Counted from the first letter of the stretch, positions 27,245 to 35,781 are shown. The stretch: 64,000 nucleotides of DNA from Deltaproteobacteria bacterium (GCA_022843175.1 JALHOE010000010.1:1-64000), one strand, 5' to 3'. Made by a program: numbers and translations. Notes: generated from the letters alone by a model not told the origin.

Positions 27245-28684
27245 TCAGCACCACTTCACGCGCACCCGATAGGTCACCTTCACCTCGCCCTTCTTCGGCA
27301 CCCTCGGGCTGAAGGTGAAGGTGTGAGCGTCCTTCTTGGTGTGCGGGTGCGAGGACTGGGTGATCTCCCAATCGCCGCCGATCGGCTCGACGATCTCGAC
27401 GACCTCGTCGACGTCCTTGTGGTTGCGCACATGGATCTGCCACTCGCTCTCGGAGGTGCAGGAGCCGAACGGCTTCCACGACATCTGCTTGCGGTCGGCG
27501 ACGATGTCGAACGCCTCGCCCATCTTGATGCGGAGCTTCTCGTCGCGCGGCGTGTGGTCGATGCGGTCCTCACCGATGAACTGCTTGGCGCCGGACTTGT
27601 CGGCCTTGTAGACGCGGACCACGCCCTTGGGCAGCGGGATGCCGAGCTTGTTGTTCTCTTTGTTCTCGATGTCGATGTAGACGCCGACCTTCTGGTTCGA
27701 CATCACCTGCCCGTACGAGCCGCGGTAGTAGTAGCTGTTGCCGAAGAAGATGAGCTTCTTGGTGAGGCCGATCCCCTCGGCGTCGAGCAGGGTCACCTGC
27801 TTCTGCTCGTTCTGCAGGACGTTGGTCGGCTTCTGCAGCGTGTAGAGGTGGTACTCGAACAGGCCCTCTTCCTTGAACGGCTTGGCGCCGCCCATCGGCG
27901 CGGCCGGCGCGGACTTGGACGGGTAGTCGTACGCCGGGTACTCGGCCACCTTGTTGACGTCGCCCGCGACGAGCTTGAGCTTCGCGTTCTCGTAGCTCGC
28001 GCCGGTGCCGTTGCTCAGGGTGACCCAGCCGGTGAGGTCGCCCTTCTGGTCCTTGTCGTCGATCGAGAGGACGTAGTCGGCCTTCCAGGTGATGCCGCGG
28101 GTGAGGTAGGTGACCTCGAGCTTCTGCTTCGGGCCGTTGGAGTCCACGAGCCACACCAGCGTGGGCTTGGCGATGAGGTTCGCCGGCACCTCGGGGAACG
28201 CGAGGCGGCCGGGGAAGCCGTAGGTGATCTCGCCGTTGATCTTCATGACCGGCGAGCCACCGTTGACGGCGAGGACCTCGGCGTCGAAGCCGTCTTCCTT
28301 TCCGAGCTTCTCGTTCCAGCGATAGACCTTCACCTTCTTGCCGACGTACTTCTCGAGGAGCGTGCCGGGCGAGAGCAGGTCGTAGCGGTAGTTCTGCTCG
28401 AGGACGCTGATGCCGTTCGCCGCGGTGAGCGACTTGATCGACACCGTCTCGGGCTGGATCTGCGAAGCGACGTCGCGGAACTCGAGGGCCACCCTGCCCT
28501 TGCCGAGATCGATGTCGCGAACCTCGCGCACCAGGCCGAAGTTCTGGTTGTAGACCGTGATCGAGACCTCGGTGCGGTCCTTGGCGGGCGAGACCCTCGC
28601 GACGGCCACGGGCTGCTGCTGCGCGACGGCGGGCGCCGAGAGCGCGAGGACCACGGCGACCAGCGACAGACGTTTCAGCACCAT
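27245..28684 (-). CDS. DUF4139 family secreted protein, copy 2
   Basis: 479 residues with a Sec signal peptide (VALVLALSAPAVAQ type). The N-terminal ~110 residues (VSITVYNQNFGLVREVRDIDLGKG) resemble DUF4140, and the rest is DUF4139, a family of mucoidy-inhibitor A-like beta-rich proteins of unknown function. It ends in VTYRVRVKWC with a terminal Cys. The ATG overlaps the 3' end of the upstream paralogue by 10 bases, so both are co-translated. The paralogues are very similar throughout, but this copy has no lipobox and should be periplasmic. Confidence 0.8.
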   Translation of the reverse strand: MVLKRLSLVAVVLALSAPAVAQQQPVAVARVSPAKDRTEVSITVYNQNFGLVREVRDIDLGKGRVALEFRDVASQIQPETVSIKSLTAANGISVLEQNYRYDLLSPGTLLEKYVGKKVKVYRWNEKLGKEDGFDAEVLAVNGGSPVMKINGEITYGFPGRLAFPEVPANLIAKPTLVWLVDSNGPKQKLEVTYLTRGITWKADYVLSIDDKDQKGDLTGWVTLSNGTGASYENAKLKLVAGDVNKVAEYPAYDYPSKSAPAAPMGGAKPFKEEGLFEYHLYTLQKPTNVLQNEQKQVTLLDAEGIGLTKKLIFFGNSYYYRGSYGQVMSNQKVGVYIDIENKENNKLGIPLPKGVVRVYKADKSGAKQFIGEDRIDHTPRDEKLRIKMGEAFDIVADRKQMSWKPFGSCTSESEWQIHVRNHKDVDEVVEIVEPIGGDWEITQSSHPHTKKDAHTFTFSPRVPKKGEVKVTYRVRVKWC

Positions 28685-30123
28685 TTGACCCTCACGCGAT
28701 AAGTGATCTTGAGATTGGTGCGCGCCGGCACCTTCGCGTCGAACGTGAAGGTGTGCGCGTCGAGCTTCTTGTGGGGGAGGGACGACTTGAGGACCTCCCA
28801 GTCGCCGCCGATCGGCTCGAACACCTCGACGGCGACCGGCGTGTCCTTGTGGTTTCTGAGCTCGACCTCCCAGTCGCTCTCCGACGCGCAGGTGCCGAGG
28901 GTCGTCCAGTTCATTTGGCGGCGGTCGCCGACGACGTCGAACGCGTCGCCCATCTTGATGCGAAGCTTCTCGTCGCGCGGCGTGTGGTCGATGTTGTCCT
29001 CGCCGATGAACTGCCGCGCGCCCGAGGAGTCCGCCTTGTAGACGCGGACGACGCCCTTCGGGAGCGGGATGCCGAGCTTGTTCTGCTCTTTGTTCTCGAT
29101 GTCGAGGTAGACGCCGATCTTCTGGTTGCTGGCGATCTGACCGTAGTGGCCGCGGTAGTAGTGCGCGGCGCCGAAGAAGATCAGCTTCTTGTGGACGGCG
29201 ATGCCCCGGCCCTCGAGCAGCGTGGCCTGCTTCTTCTCGTTGTTGAGGACGGTGGTCGGGCGGCCGAGCGTGTAGAGGTGGTACTCGAAGAAGCCCTCCT
29301 CCTTGAAGCCCGCCGCCTCGTCCTTCTTCGCGTACTCCTTCTCCATGCCGTCGAGGTCGTCGTCGTAGGACACGGTGTTGGCGACCTTGTTGACGTCACC
29401 GGCGACGAGCTTGAGCTGCGCGTTCTCGAACGAGGTGCCGCTCCGGTTGTCGAGGGTGACCCAGCCGGTGAGGTCGGCTCTCGCGTCGTCGGCGTCGACG
29501 TCGAGCACGTAGTCCGAGCGCCAGGACATCTGACTCGTGAGGTAGGTGAGCTCGACCTTCTGCTTCTCGCGGGTGCTGCCGAGGAGCCACACCAGCGAGG
29601 GCTTCGCGATCAGGTTGGCCGGGACCTCGGGGAACGCGACGCGGCCCGCGAAGCCGTAGGTGACCTCGCCGTTGATCTTGTAGACGGGCGAGCCGCCCTC
29701 GACCGAGAGGACCTCGGCGTCGAACGCGTCCTCGGCGTTGGTGGCCTCGTTCCAGCGATAGAGGCGCACCTTCTTGCCGACGTATTTCTCGAGCAGCTTG
29801 GCCGGGGTGAGCAGGTCGTAGCGGTAGTTCTGCTCGAACACCGTGAGCGCGCTCGCGTCGTCGAGCGACTTGATCGACACCGTCTCGGGCTGCACGTGCG
29901 CGGCGACGTCGCGGAATTCGAGCTCGACCCGCCCGCTCCCGAGGTCGATGTTGCGCACCTCTCGCACGAGGCCGAAGCCCTGGTTGTAGACGGTGATCGA
30001 CACCTTCTCGCGCTGCGCGCTCGTGGACGCACGCTTGGCGGTGGGGCCGTCGGACGACGGCGTGGCGGCCTTGGGCTTACCGCCGCAGCCCGCGAGGAAG
30101 ATCAGGAGGAGGATTCGCTTCAT
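28675..30123 (-). CDS. DUF4139 family lipoprotein, copy 1
   Basis: 482 residues, lipoprotein signal (LIFLAGC, Cys13), then a Lys/Ser/Pro linker and the same DUF4140-like plus DUF4139 layout as the next gene: VSITVYNQGFGLVREVRNID, then YGFAGRVAFPEVPANLIAKP, ending ITYRVRVKWC. The upstream in-frame extension to 30384 overlaps the divergent small gene and is rejected in favour of the ATG at 30123. Tandem duplication has given one membrane-anchored and one soluble version. Possible partners in one envelope complex. Confidence 0.82.
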   Translation of the reverse strand: MKRILLLIFLAGCGGKPKAATPSSDGPTAKRASTSAQREKVSITVYNQGFGLVREVRNIDLGSGRVELEFRDVAAHVQPETVSIKSLDDASALTVFEQNYRYDLLTPAKLLEKYVGKKVRLYRWNEATNAEDAFDAEVLSVEGGSPVYKINGEVTYGFAGRVAFPEVPANLIAKPSLVWLLGSTREKQKVELTYLTSQMSWRSDYVLDVDADDARADLTGWVTLDNRSGTSFENAQLKLVAGDVNKVANTVSYDDDLDGMEKEYAKKDEAAGFKEEGFFEYHLYTLGRPTTVLNNEKKQATLLEGRGIAVHKKLIFFGAAHYYRGHYGQIASNQKIGVYLDIENKEQNKLGIPLPKGVVRVYKADSSGARQFIGEDNIDHTPRDEKLRIKMGDAFDVVGDRRQMNWTTLGTCASESDWEVELRNHKDTPVAVEVFEPIGGDWEVLKSSLPHKKLDAHTFTFDAKVPARTNLKITYRVRVKWC

Positions 30124-30198
30124 CGGGTACCCGAGCGCCAACGGGGCGAGGGTACGCGTTCTTACGCGTCGGCGAGGGTAACGATCTAGTCTCTCGGA

Positions 30199-30372
30199 AT
30201 GAGCGCAGGCGTCTGGAACCTGGTGATGGGGCTGCTGGCCATCGGAGCCGCTGTGGGCGGAATGCACTTCCCGATGTTGGGCCAGTACGGCAACGTCGCG
30301 CTCTACGCGATCGGCGGCGTTTTGGCCGCCGTCGGGCTCTACCAAATCGTTCGGAGCCGTCGCGCGTCGTAA
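30199..30372 (+). CDS. Small two-span membrane protein
   Basis: 57 residues starting MSAGVWNLVMGLLAIGA. Two hydrophobic segments, residues ~4-22 and ~31-50, are separated by a short FPMLGQYG turn; the tail is RSRRAS. The frame is clean, and the gene is divergent from the DUF4139 operon with 75 bases between. The next small membrane protein gene starts 38 bases later, so the two may form a unit. No family recognised. Confidence 0.6.
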   Translation: MSAGVWNLVMGLLAIGAAVGGMHFPMLGQYGNVALYAIGGVLAAVGLYQIVRSRRAS

Positions 30373-30410
30373 CGGGAACAACAACGCCCCTACGAAAGTT
30401 TCGAGAGCTC

Positions 30411-30809
30411 ATGCACCACCGCCCCTCCGTCGCCTCCTGGATGGCCTCCGTCGTCGTCGGCAGCTACGCCGGCGCCTGGGGCTTCGCCACGCTCAGCGCG
30501 ATGATGCGCGGTGGGCTCGTGAAGTGGGTCGTGCTCATGGCCTTCTGCAGCGCGCTCGCCGCCGCGCAGGTCGTCATCCTCGGCGCGATCGACACGCTCC
30601 TGTTGTGGGCGCGCATTCGCATGCTGCCCAACGGCCGCAAGGCGTGGCTCGGGTCGATGCTCTCGATGGTGCTGGTGCTCGGCCTCGGCATGGGCTGGCC
30701 GTTCGCCAAGTACTTCGGGCCCTCGGGGCTCGTGCTGTCGATCCTCGCGCCGCTCGTGCTGGTGCCGCTCGTCGTGCGGCTGATCCTCGGCGAGCGCTGC
30801 GACGCCTGA
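30411..30809 (+). CDS. Polytopic small membrane protein
   Basis: 132 residues with four hydrophobic segments (around 8-30, 38-62, 80-96, 104-124). A short basic loop RIRMLPNGRKAW lies between spans two and three. It follows the 57-residue membrane protein in the same direction. A dispersed 24-bp repeat starts 1 base after the stop. Function unknown. Confidence 0.65.
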   Translation: MHHRPSVASWMASVVVGSYAGAWGFATLSAMMRGGLVKWVVLMAFCSALAAAQVVILGAIDTLLLWARIRMLPNGRKAWLGSMLSMVLVLGLGMGWPFAKYFGPSGLVLSILAPLVLVPLVVRLILGERCDA

Positions 30810-30810
30810 C

Positions 30811-30834
30811 AGGCGCACGCGTCAGCGAGCGCCT
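30811..30834 (+). repeat. 24-bp dispersed gene-end repeat, copy 3
   Basis: AGGCGCACGCGT followed by CAGCGAGCGCCT, two differences from copy 1. It lies between convergent stop codons (30809 and 30841). Confidence 0.75.
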
Positions 30835-30840
30835 CACGAC

Positions 30841-31455
30841 TCACAACCCCGACTGCATCTTGAACGTCCACTCCCGGCCCCGGCCGCCGACGGTCGAGAG
30901 GTGGATCCACAACATCGCCAGGTTCTCGAGCACCGACGCGTTGCGCAGCGGGCCCGCGTCCACCGGGTGAAAGCCCGCGCGCGTCGCGAGCTCGCAGAGG
31001 GCGCTCTTGGCCGCCGCGTCGTCTCCGGCGAAGAACACGTCGCAGCCGCGCGGGTTGTCGTGGAACTCCGCGCCGAAGGTGTTGAAGCCCTTGATCACAC
31101 GCGCCCCCGGCGCGGCCGCCGCGATCGCCGAGGCGAGCGAGCCCTCGGCGGGCGGATTCCACACCGGGCCGTCCTTCCACACGAGGGGGTTGTTGCAGTC
31201 GACGACGATCTTCCCCTCGAGCTCTTTGCTCAACGAGCGGGCGACCTCGACCGCCACCGGCCCCGGGACAGCGAGGATCACCACGTCGCCCCACGCCGCG
31301 GCTTCGGCGGGCGCGCTCGCGGACGCGCCCCTCGCGCGCGCGAGGAGCTCCGGCTTGCTCTCGCGGACACCGAACCGCACCTCGAGCCCGGAGAGGGCGA
31401 AGCGCGTGCCGAGGTTTCCGCCGACGTGGCCTGCGCCGATGACCGCGATCTTCAT
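30841..31455 (-). CDS. NADPH-dependent F420 reductase-like (NpdG/NADP oxidoreductase family)
   Basis: 204 residues, a single Rossmann domain starting KIAVIGAGHVGGNLG, with a basic residue after strand 2 (VRFGVRESK) suggesting NADP(H). The conserved segments VILAVPGPVAVEVA, VVDCNNPLV and VIKGFNTFGAEF fit the NADP oxidoreductase, coenzyme F420-dependent family (Pfam F420_oxidored). Many members act without F420, on small carbonyls or as ferric reductases, so the real substrate is unclear. The ATG overlaps the stop of the upstream SRPBCC gene (ATGA). Confidence 0.82.
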   Translation of the reverse strand: MKIAVIGAGHVGGNLGTRFALSGLEVRFGVRESKPELLARARGASASAPAEAAAWGDVVILAVPGPVAVEVARSLSKELEGKIVVDCNNPLVWKDGPVWNPPAEGSLASAIAAAAPGARVIKGFNTFGAEFHDNPRGCDVFFAGDDAAAKSALCELATRAGFHPVDAGPLRNASVLENLAMLWIHLSTVGGRGREWTFKMQSGL

Positions 31456-31907
31456 GAGCCCTCCCTTTCGCATGCTTGCTTGGTGACGTGATGACGATAC
31501 TCGAAGAGCCGCTCGAGCTGCCTCTGCGCGATCGGCGCGCCGAACACGCGGCCGAGCGCCCCGAGCGGGAGCTCGTATTCGACGTCGTCGGTCAGCGTGC
31601 ACCGCGCTTCGTCGATCGGCGTGACGATGTGGCGGTGCAGCCAGGACTTGAACGGCCCCCGCACGAGCCGGTCGGCGAACATGCGGCCGGGCTCGTACTC
31701 GACGTGCTCGGCCTCGAGCACCTGCCACACCGGACCCACGCGCGTGCGGAGGACGACGCGCGTGCCGACCGCGAGCGAGGTGGGCGGCTTGACGATCTCC
31801 GTCTTCTGCCAGGGCGGGGTGAGCCTCTGCAGCGCGTCTTTCTCCTCGTGAAACGCGAAGACCCGGGAGGCCGGGGCCTCGATCTGCGTCGTCCGGATGA
31901 AGCGCAT
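31452..31907 (-). CDS. SRPBCC (START-like) family protein
   Basis: 151 residues. Starts RFIRTTQIEAPASRVFAFH, a classic START-like first strand and helix, with CTLTDDVEYELPLGALGRVF in the C-terminal half and the family-type LERLFEYRHHVTK terminal helix. Such proteins bind small hydrophobic ligands or assist SDR enzymes. It is translated together with the NADP oxidoreductase downstream. Confidence 0.82.
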   Translation of the reverse strand: MRFIRTTQIEAPASRVFAFHEEKDALQRLTPPWQKTEIVKPPTSLAVGTRVVLRTRVGPVWQVLEAEHVEYEPGRMFADRLVRGPFKSWLHRHIVTPIDEARCTLTDDVEYELPLGALGRVFGAPIAQRQLERLFEYRHHVTKQACEREGS

Positions 31908-31966
31908 GAGAGCTACGGATGCAGCGAGCCTCGTCGCCGTCGCAAAGGTGCGCTACCGATCGCGTC

Positions 31967-32761
31967 ATGGACCTCGATCACAGCGTCAAAGCCCTCGTCA
32001 CCGGCGCAAACGGCGGCATCGGCTGCGCGATCGCTCGCGCGCTCCGCCTGCACGGCACGAACCTCGTGCTCTCGGGGCGTCGGCCCGAGACGCTCACCGA
32101 GATCGCCGAGGAGACGAGGGCGAGCGTCGTCATCGCAGACCTGTGCAACCGCGACGACGTGCGCAAGCTCATGGCCGAAGCCGGCGACGTCGACGTGCTG
32201 ATCCTCAACGCCGCCCTGCCCGCGAGCGGCCCGCTCCTCGACTTCACCGAGGACCAGATCTGCCGCGCCATGGACGTCAACCTCACGGTGCCGATCCTCA
32301 TGGCGCGCGACTACGCCGAGCGCATGGTCGCGCGCGGGCGCGGTCACATCGTCTTCATCTCGTCGATCTCCGGCAAGGTCGCGGCGCGCGGCACCTCGAT
32401 CTACTCGGCGACCAAGTTCGGCATGCGCGGCTTCGCGATGGGCCTGCGCGAGGATCTCCACGGCACCGGCGTCGGGGTGTCCACCATCTTCCCCGGCTTC
32501 ATCCGCGACGCCGGCATGTTCCACAACACGGGCGTGAAGCTCCCCGCCGGCGCCGGCACGCGGACGCCGGGCGACGTCGCCGACGCGGTGGTCCGCGCCA
32601 TCCGCGACAACCCCGCCGAGATCAACGTCGCTGCGTTCGAGCAGGTGGCCGGCGCGTACCTCGCGGGCGTGGTGCCCGAGCTCGTCGCGAGTCTGACCCG
32701 GATCAGCGACGGCGAGCGAATGGCGAAGGAGATGGCTGCCGCGCAGAAGCACAAGCGCTAG
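31967..32761 (+). CDS. Short-chain dehydrogenase/reductase
   Basis: 264 residues. NAD(P) motif TGANGGIG, the NAA motif (LILNAALPASG), catalytic Ser in FISSISG and the Tyr-x-x-x-Lys pair in YSATK. The classical SDR layout is complete, with a C-terminal region matching type II 3-hydroxy-type enzymes of mixed specificity. The ATG at 31967 is preferred since the longer frame would overlap the divergent gene. The GFA gene follows after 9 bases. Substrate unknown. Confidence 0.87.
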   Translation: MDLDHSVKALVTGANGGIGCAIARALRLHGTNLVLSGRRPETLTEIAEETRASVVIADLCNRDDVRKLMAEAGDVDVLILNAALPASGPLLDFTEDQICRAMDVNLTVPILMARDYAERMVARGRGHIVFISSISGKVAARGTSIYSATKFGMRGFAMGLREDLHGTGVGVSTIFPGFIRDAGMFHNTGVKLPAGAGTRTPGDVADAVVRAIRDNPAEINVAAFEQVAGAYLAGVVPELVASLTRISDGERMAKEMAAAQKHKR

Positions 32762-32770
32762 AGCGGGAGC

Positions 32771-33133
32771 ATGGACAAGACCCATCAGGGCGGCTGTCAC
32801 TGCGGGGCCGTTCGCTACGAGGTGACGGGCCTCGATCTCTCGAAGCCCGTCATCGCCTGCAACTGCTCGATGTGCCAGAAATCCGGCACCCTGCTCGCGT
32901 TCGTGCCCGCCGCGAGCTTCACGCTGAAGTCCGGCGGCGACCACCTGCAGGACTACTTCTTCAACCACAAGGTCATCGACCACAGCTTCTGCCGAACCTG
33001 CGGCGTCAAATCGTTCGCCCGCGGCAAGAACCCCGACGGCACCGAGATGGCGGCGATCAACGTGCGCTGCCTCGACGACCTCGAGGACGTGCGCAAGCTC
33101 GACGTCAACTGGTTCGACGGGCGGAGCCGGTAG
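32771..33133 (+). CDS. GFA/CENP-V family zinc protein
   Basis: 120 residues. The zinc ligands of the GFA family are in place: Cys9-x-Cys11 (GGCHCGAV), Cys30-x-Cys32-x-x-Cys35 (CNCSMCQKSG) and Cys74-x-x-Cys77 (FCRTCG). The family includes glutathione-dependent formaldehyde-activating proteins, although most members have no proven activity. It follows an SDR gene and is probably transcribed with it. Confidence 0.9.
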   Translation: MDKTHQGGCHCGAVRYEVTGLDLSKPVIACNCSMCQKSGTLLAFVPAASFTLKSGGDHLQDYFFNHKVIDHSFCRTCGVKSFARGKNPDGTEMAAINVRCLDDLEDVRKLDVNWFDGRSR

Positions 33134-33353
33134 CTACCCGAGCAGCGACTCGAGCGTGCGTGAGATGTCCACGATCGGTGGCTGTCGTCGTGGTCGTTCT
33201 CGCCGCCGTCGACGACCTCGTGGGCGCGCGTGAAGTGCCGGGGCGCGCCGTCCCTCACCGGGCAAGGTTATCAGCCTGACGCGCTGCGTTCTGCGAACGC
33301 GGAATCGCTCGGGAATTGACGGCACGCCCGCGGCGAGCGAAACACCCCGCGCC
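33134..33353. other. 220-base intergenic region with a possible broken small gene (minus strand)
   Basis: On the minus strand a GTG at 33258 opens a frame with strong third-position GC for ~29 codons (VRDGAPRHFTRAHEVVDGG). It then loses that character, while the neighbouring frame continues as IVDISRTLESLLG to a stop at 33134. This looks like a small coding region with one frameshift near 33175. No other feature seen; the promoter of the HAD gene should lie here. Confidence 0.25.
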
Positions 33354-34010
33354 GTGCCTGCCAGCTATTTCGACGTCGACGGGACCCTCGTGCGGACGAA
33401 CCTCGTCCACCCGACGGTCTTCTATCTCGCGAACCAATCCAACCCGTGGCGGAGCCTCAAGTTCCTCGGCCGGGCGGTGGCGCTCGCGCCGCAGATGATC
33501 GCCGCCGAGATGCGCGACCGGCGCATGTTCAACGAGCTCCTGTTCTCGAACTACGAGGGCATCTCGGAGGACCGGCTGCTCGTCCTGGCCGACGAGGCGT
33601 TCGACACCGTCCTCAAGCGGGCGCTGCACCCGCACGCGAAAGATCTCGTCAAGCGCTGCATCGACGAGGGCCACGAGGTGGTGCTCGTCTCGGGCGCGCT
33701 CGACTTCCTCATGACCCGGCTCGCCGAGCACCTCGGCGCCCACCACGTCATCGCCAACCGCCTCGAAATCAAGGACCGCCACGCCACGGGGCGCCTGCTT
33801 CGTCCGGTCGTCGCGGGCCCCGAGAAGGCGCGCTTGATTCGCGAGCACGCCAAGGAGCGCGGCCACGACCTCAACGAGTGCTTCGCGTACTCCGACAGCT
33901 ACTCCGACGTGCCGATGCTCTCGGTCGTCGGTCACCCCGCGTGCGTGAACCCGGACACGAAGCTGCGACAGCTCGCGCAGGCGTACTCGTGGCCGATCGT
34001 GTCCCTCTGA
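33354..34010 (+). CDS. HAD subfamily IB phosphatase (elb-associated)
   Basis: 218 residues, GTG start. HAD motif I is YFDVDGTLV (nucleophile Asp7, Asp9), motif II is VVLVSGALDF, and motif IV is AYSDSYSDVPML. HAD-IB enzymes such as SerB dephosphorylate small phosphate esters or lipid phosphates. Together with the LarA-like gene, ElbD and an epimerase downstream it matches the gene complement I recall for the ether-lipid (elb) cluster of Myxococcus, suggesting action on a lipid phosphate intermediate. That role is inferred, and I do not assign an elb letter. Confidence 0.85.
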   Translation: MPASYFDVDGTLVRTNLVHPTVFYLANQSNPWRSLKFLGRAVALAPQMIAAEMRDRRMFNELLFSNYEGISEDRLLVLADEAFDTVLKRALHPHAKDLVKRCIDEGHEVVLVSGALDFLMTRLAEHLGAHHVIANRLEIKDRHATGRLLRPVVAGPEKARLIREHAKERGHDLNECFAYSDSYSDVPMLSVVGHPACVNPDTKLRQLAQAYSWPIVSL

Positions 34011-34073
34011 CCCTCGCTCAACCTCTCGCTTCTCGCCGGTCGACGGTTCTCGGTCGACGATAGACCTCTCCAC

Positions 34074-35654
34074 ATGACCCACCCCCTCGTCGTCACCCTC
34101 GATCGCAAGAGCGCTCCGCGCACCATCTTCGCCGGCGACAAGCTCGTCGAAGTCGACATGCCGCCGGGCACGCGCGTGCTCTACCCGCGGCCGCCGCTCG
34201 CGCCGCTCAAGGACGTCGACGCGGCGATCCGCTACGCGCTCAACCACCCGCACGGCAGCGAGCCGCTCCACGCGCTGCTCCGCCCGGGCATGCGGGTGTT
34301 CATCGCGATCGACGACATCTCGCTGCCGCTCCCGCCGATGAAGCGGCCCGACGTGCGCGAGAAGGTGCTCACCATCGTCATCCAAACGCTCAAGGACCAC
34401 GGCGTCGAGGACTTCGACCTGTGCATCGCGACGAGCGTGCACCGGCGCATGACCGCCGAAGAGGTGCGCTGGGTCGTCGGCGACAAAATCTTCAACGCCT
34501 ACTGGCCCGACCGCCTCTACAACCACGACGCCGAAGACGCGGCGAACATGCTCGAGATCTGCACGACCGAAGAGGGCGAGGTCGTCGAGATCAACAAGAA
34601 GGCCGCCACCAGCGACCTCATCATCTACGTGAACCTCAACCTGGTTCCGATGGACGGCGGGCACAAGTCGGTGACCGTCGGCCTCTGCGGCTACAAGAGC
34701 CTGCGCGCGCACCACGAGCCGCGCACGATGCGCAACTGCCACTCCTACATGGACCCGAAGACGTCGGCGCTGGCGACGAGCGTCGAGCGCATGGGGCGCG
34801 CGCTGCAGAAGCACGTGAAGGTGTTCACCATCGAGACCACGGTGAACAACAACATGTTCGACAAGTCGCTCCAGTTCCTGCACAAGAACGAGGACGACCT
34901 CACCGGCACCGAGAAGGCCGCGCTCAAGGCGCTCACCTTCACGCTGAGCAAGCTGCCGCAGCAGGCGCGCCAGGCGATCTTCCAGAAGGTGCCCTCGCCC
35001 TACGGCGTCACGGGCGTGTTCGCGGGAGCGACCGAGGCCGTCCACGAGCTGACGCTGGCGAAGTGCTACGAGCAGTACGCCGTCCCGATCAAGGGACAGG
35101 CCGACATCCTGGTGTCGGGCATCCCGTACATCAGCCCGTACAACGTGAACTCGTTCCTCAACCCGCTGCTCGTCTCGGTGATGGCGCAGGGGTACCTGTT
35201 CAACCTGTATCGCGGCGCGCCCCTCCTCAAGAAGGGCGGCACGATGATCATCACCCATCCCTGCAGCGACATCTTCGACAAGGAGCACCACGCTCCGTAC
35301 ATCGAGTTCGTGCACAACCTGCTCCCCGAGACGCGGGACGCGATGGAGCTGCACAAGCGCTACGAGGCGAAGTTCGCCAAGAACCCGGCGTACATCCAGA
35401 TGTACCGCACCGGGCACGCGTACCACCCGGCCCATCCCTTCTTCATGTGGTACTGGGGCGAGGCCGGTCGGCAGCACATCGGTCGCGTGATCGTGGTCGG
35501 CGCCGACAACGAGTACATCCCCAAGCTGCTCGGCTACGAGACGGCGCGCTCCATGCCGGAGGCGCTCGAGATGGCGAAGGACGGGCTGTCGCACGACCCG
35601 TCGATCACCATGACGCACATCCCGCCGATCCTGATGGCGGACTGCACCGCCTGA
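34074..35654 (+). CDS. LarA-like (DUF2088) protein, elb-associated
   Basis: 526 residues, longer than LarA (~420). The nickel-pincer racemase N-domain pattern is recognisable: IDDISLPLPPMKRPDV, then TSVHRRMTAEE (His123, matching GTHRPMT) and NHDAED (His151). Lys198 in DGGHKS takes the place of the cofactor-linked Lys of LarA, but the His usually ten residues before it is missing. The C-terminal half (FLNPLLVSVMAQGYLFNLYRG, GGTMIITHPCSD) is also family-like. Whether it binds the nickel-pincer cofactor is open; the lar maturation genes are not in this window. It likely works in the same lipid pathway as the HAD phosphatase 63 bases upstream. Confidence 0.78.
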   Translation: MTHPLVVTLDRKSAPRTIFAGDKLVEVDMPPGTRVLYPRPPLAPLKDVDAAIRYALNHPHGSEPLHALLRPGMRVFIAIDDISLPLPPMKRPDVREKVLTIVIQTLKDHGVEDFDLCIATSVHRRMTAEEVRWVVGDKIFNAYWPDRLYNHDAEDAANMLEICTTEEGEVVEINKKAATSDLIIYVNLNLVPMDGGHKSVTVGLCGYKSLRAHHEPRTMRNCHSYMDPKTSALATSVERMGRALQKHVKVFTIETTVNNNMFDKSLQFLHKNEDDLTGTEKAALKALTFTLSKLPQQARQAIFQKVPSPYGVTGVFAGATEAVHELTLAKCYEQYAVPIKGQADILVSGIPYISPYNVNSFLNPLLVSVMAQGYLFNLYRGAPLLKKGGTMIITHPCSDIFDKEHHAPYIEFVHNLLPETRDAMELHKRYEAKFAKNPAYIQMYRTGHAYHPAHPFFMWYWGEAGRQHIGRVIVVGADNEYIPKLLGYETARSMPEALEMAKDGLSHDPSITMTHIPPILMADCTA

Positions 35655-35683
35655 GCGGCGCCGGAGCCGCGAGCGTCAGCGAG

Positions 35684-35747
35684 CGGGTTGTCGGGCGCGT
35701 TGTCGGGCGCGTTGTCGGGCGGGTTGTCGATCAAGACAACCCGCTCC
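35684..35747. repeat. Four 12-bp tandem repeats followed by a hairpin arm
   Basis: Units 35684-35695, 35696-35707, 35708-35719 and 35720-35731 read GCG(G/C)GTTGTCG(G/A). The arm GACAACCCGCTC at 35736-35747 is the reverse complement of the first unit's core and, with a 6-base loop, of the fourth (10-bp stem). The array lies between the convergent LarA-like and PilZ genes. Likely a terminator-like structure expanded by slippage. Just before it, CGAGCGTCAGCGAGCG is a partial match to the 24-bp dispersed repeat. Confidence 0.7.
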
Positions 35748-35781
35748 CTTACGGTCGCGGCTCTGGGTCACTCCGGATTGG

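Noticed and set aside
24042-27272. A 1076-residue plus-strand open frame opposite the phospholipase-like gene
   Set aside because: Arg/Glu/Val-rich low-complexity product typical of antisense frames in GC-rich genomes; no signal peptide or motif.
27245-28684. TGA stop directly after the terminal Cys of the DUF4139 proteins as another selenocysteine
   Set aside because: Sequence after the stop is not coding-like and both paralogues end at the same point; no hairpin of the right kind was seen.
35684-35747. Possible CRISPR-like repeat array
   Set aside because: Units are 12 bp and directly adjacent with no spacers, and no cas genes are near.
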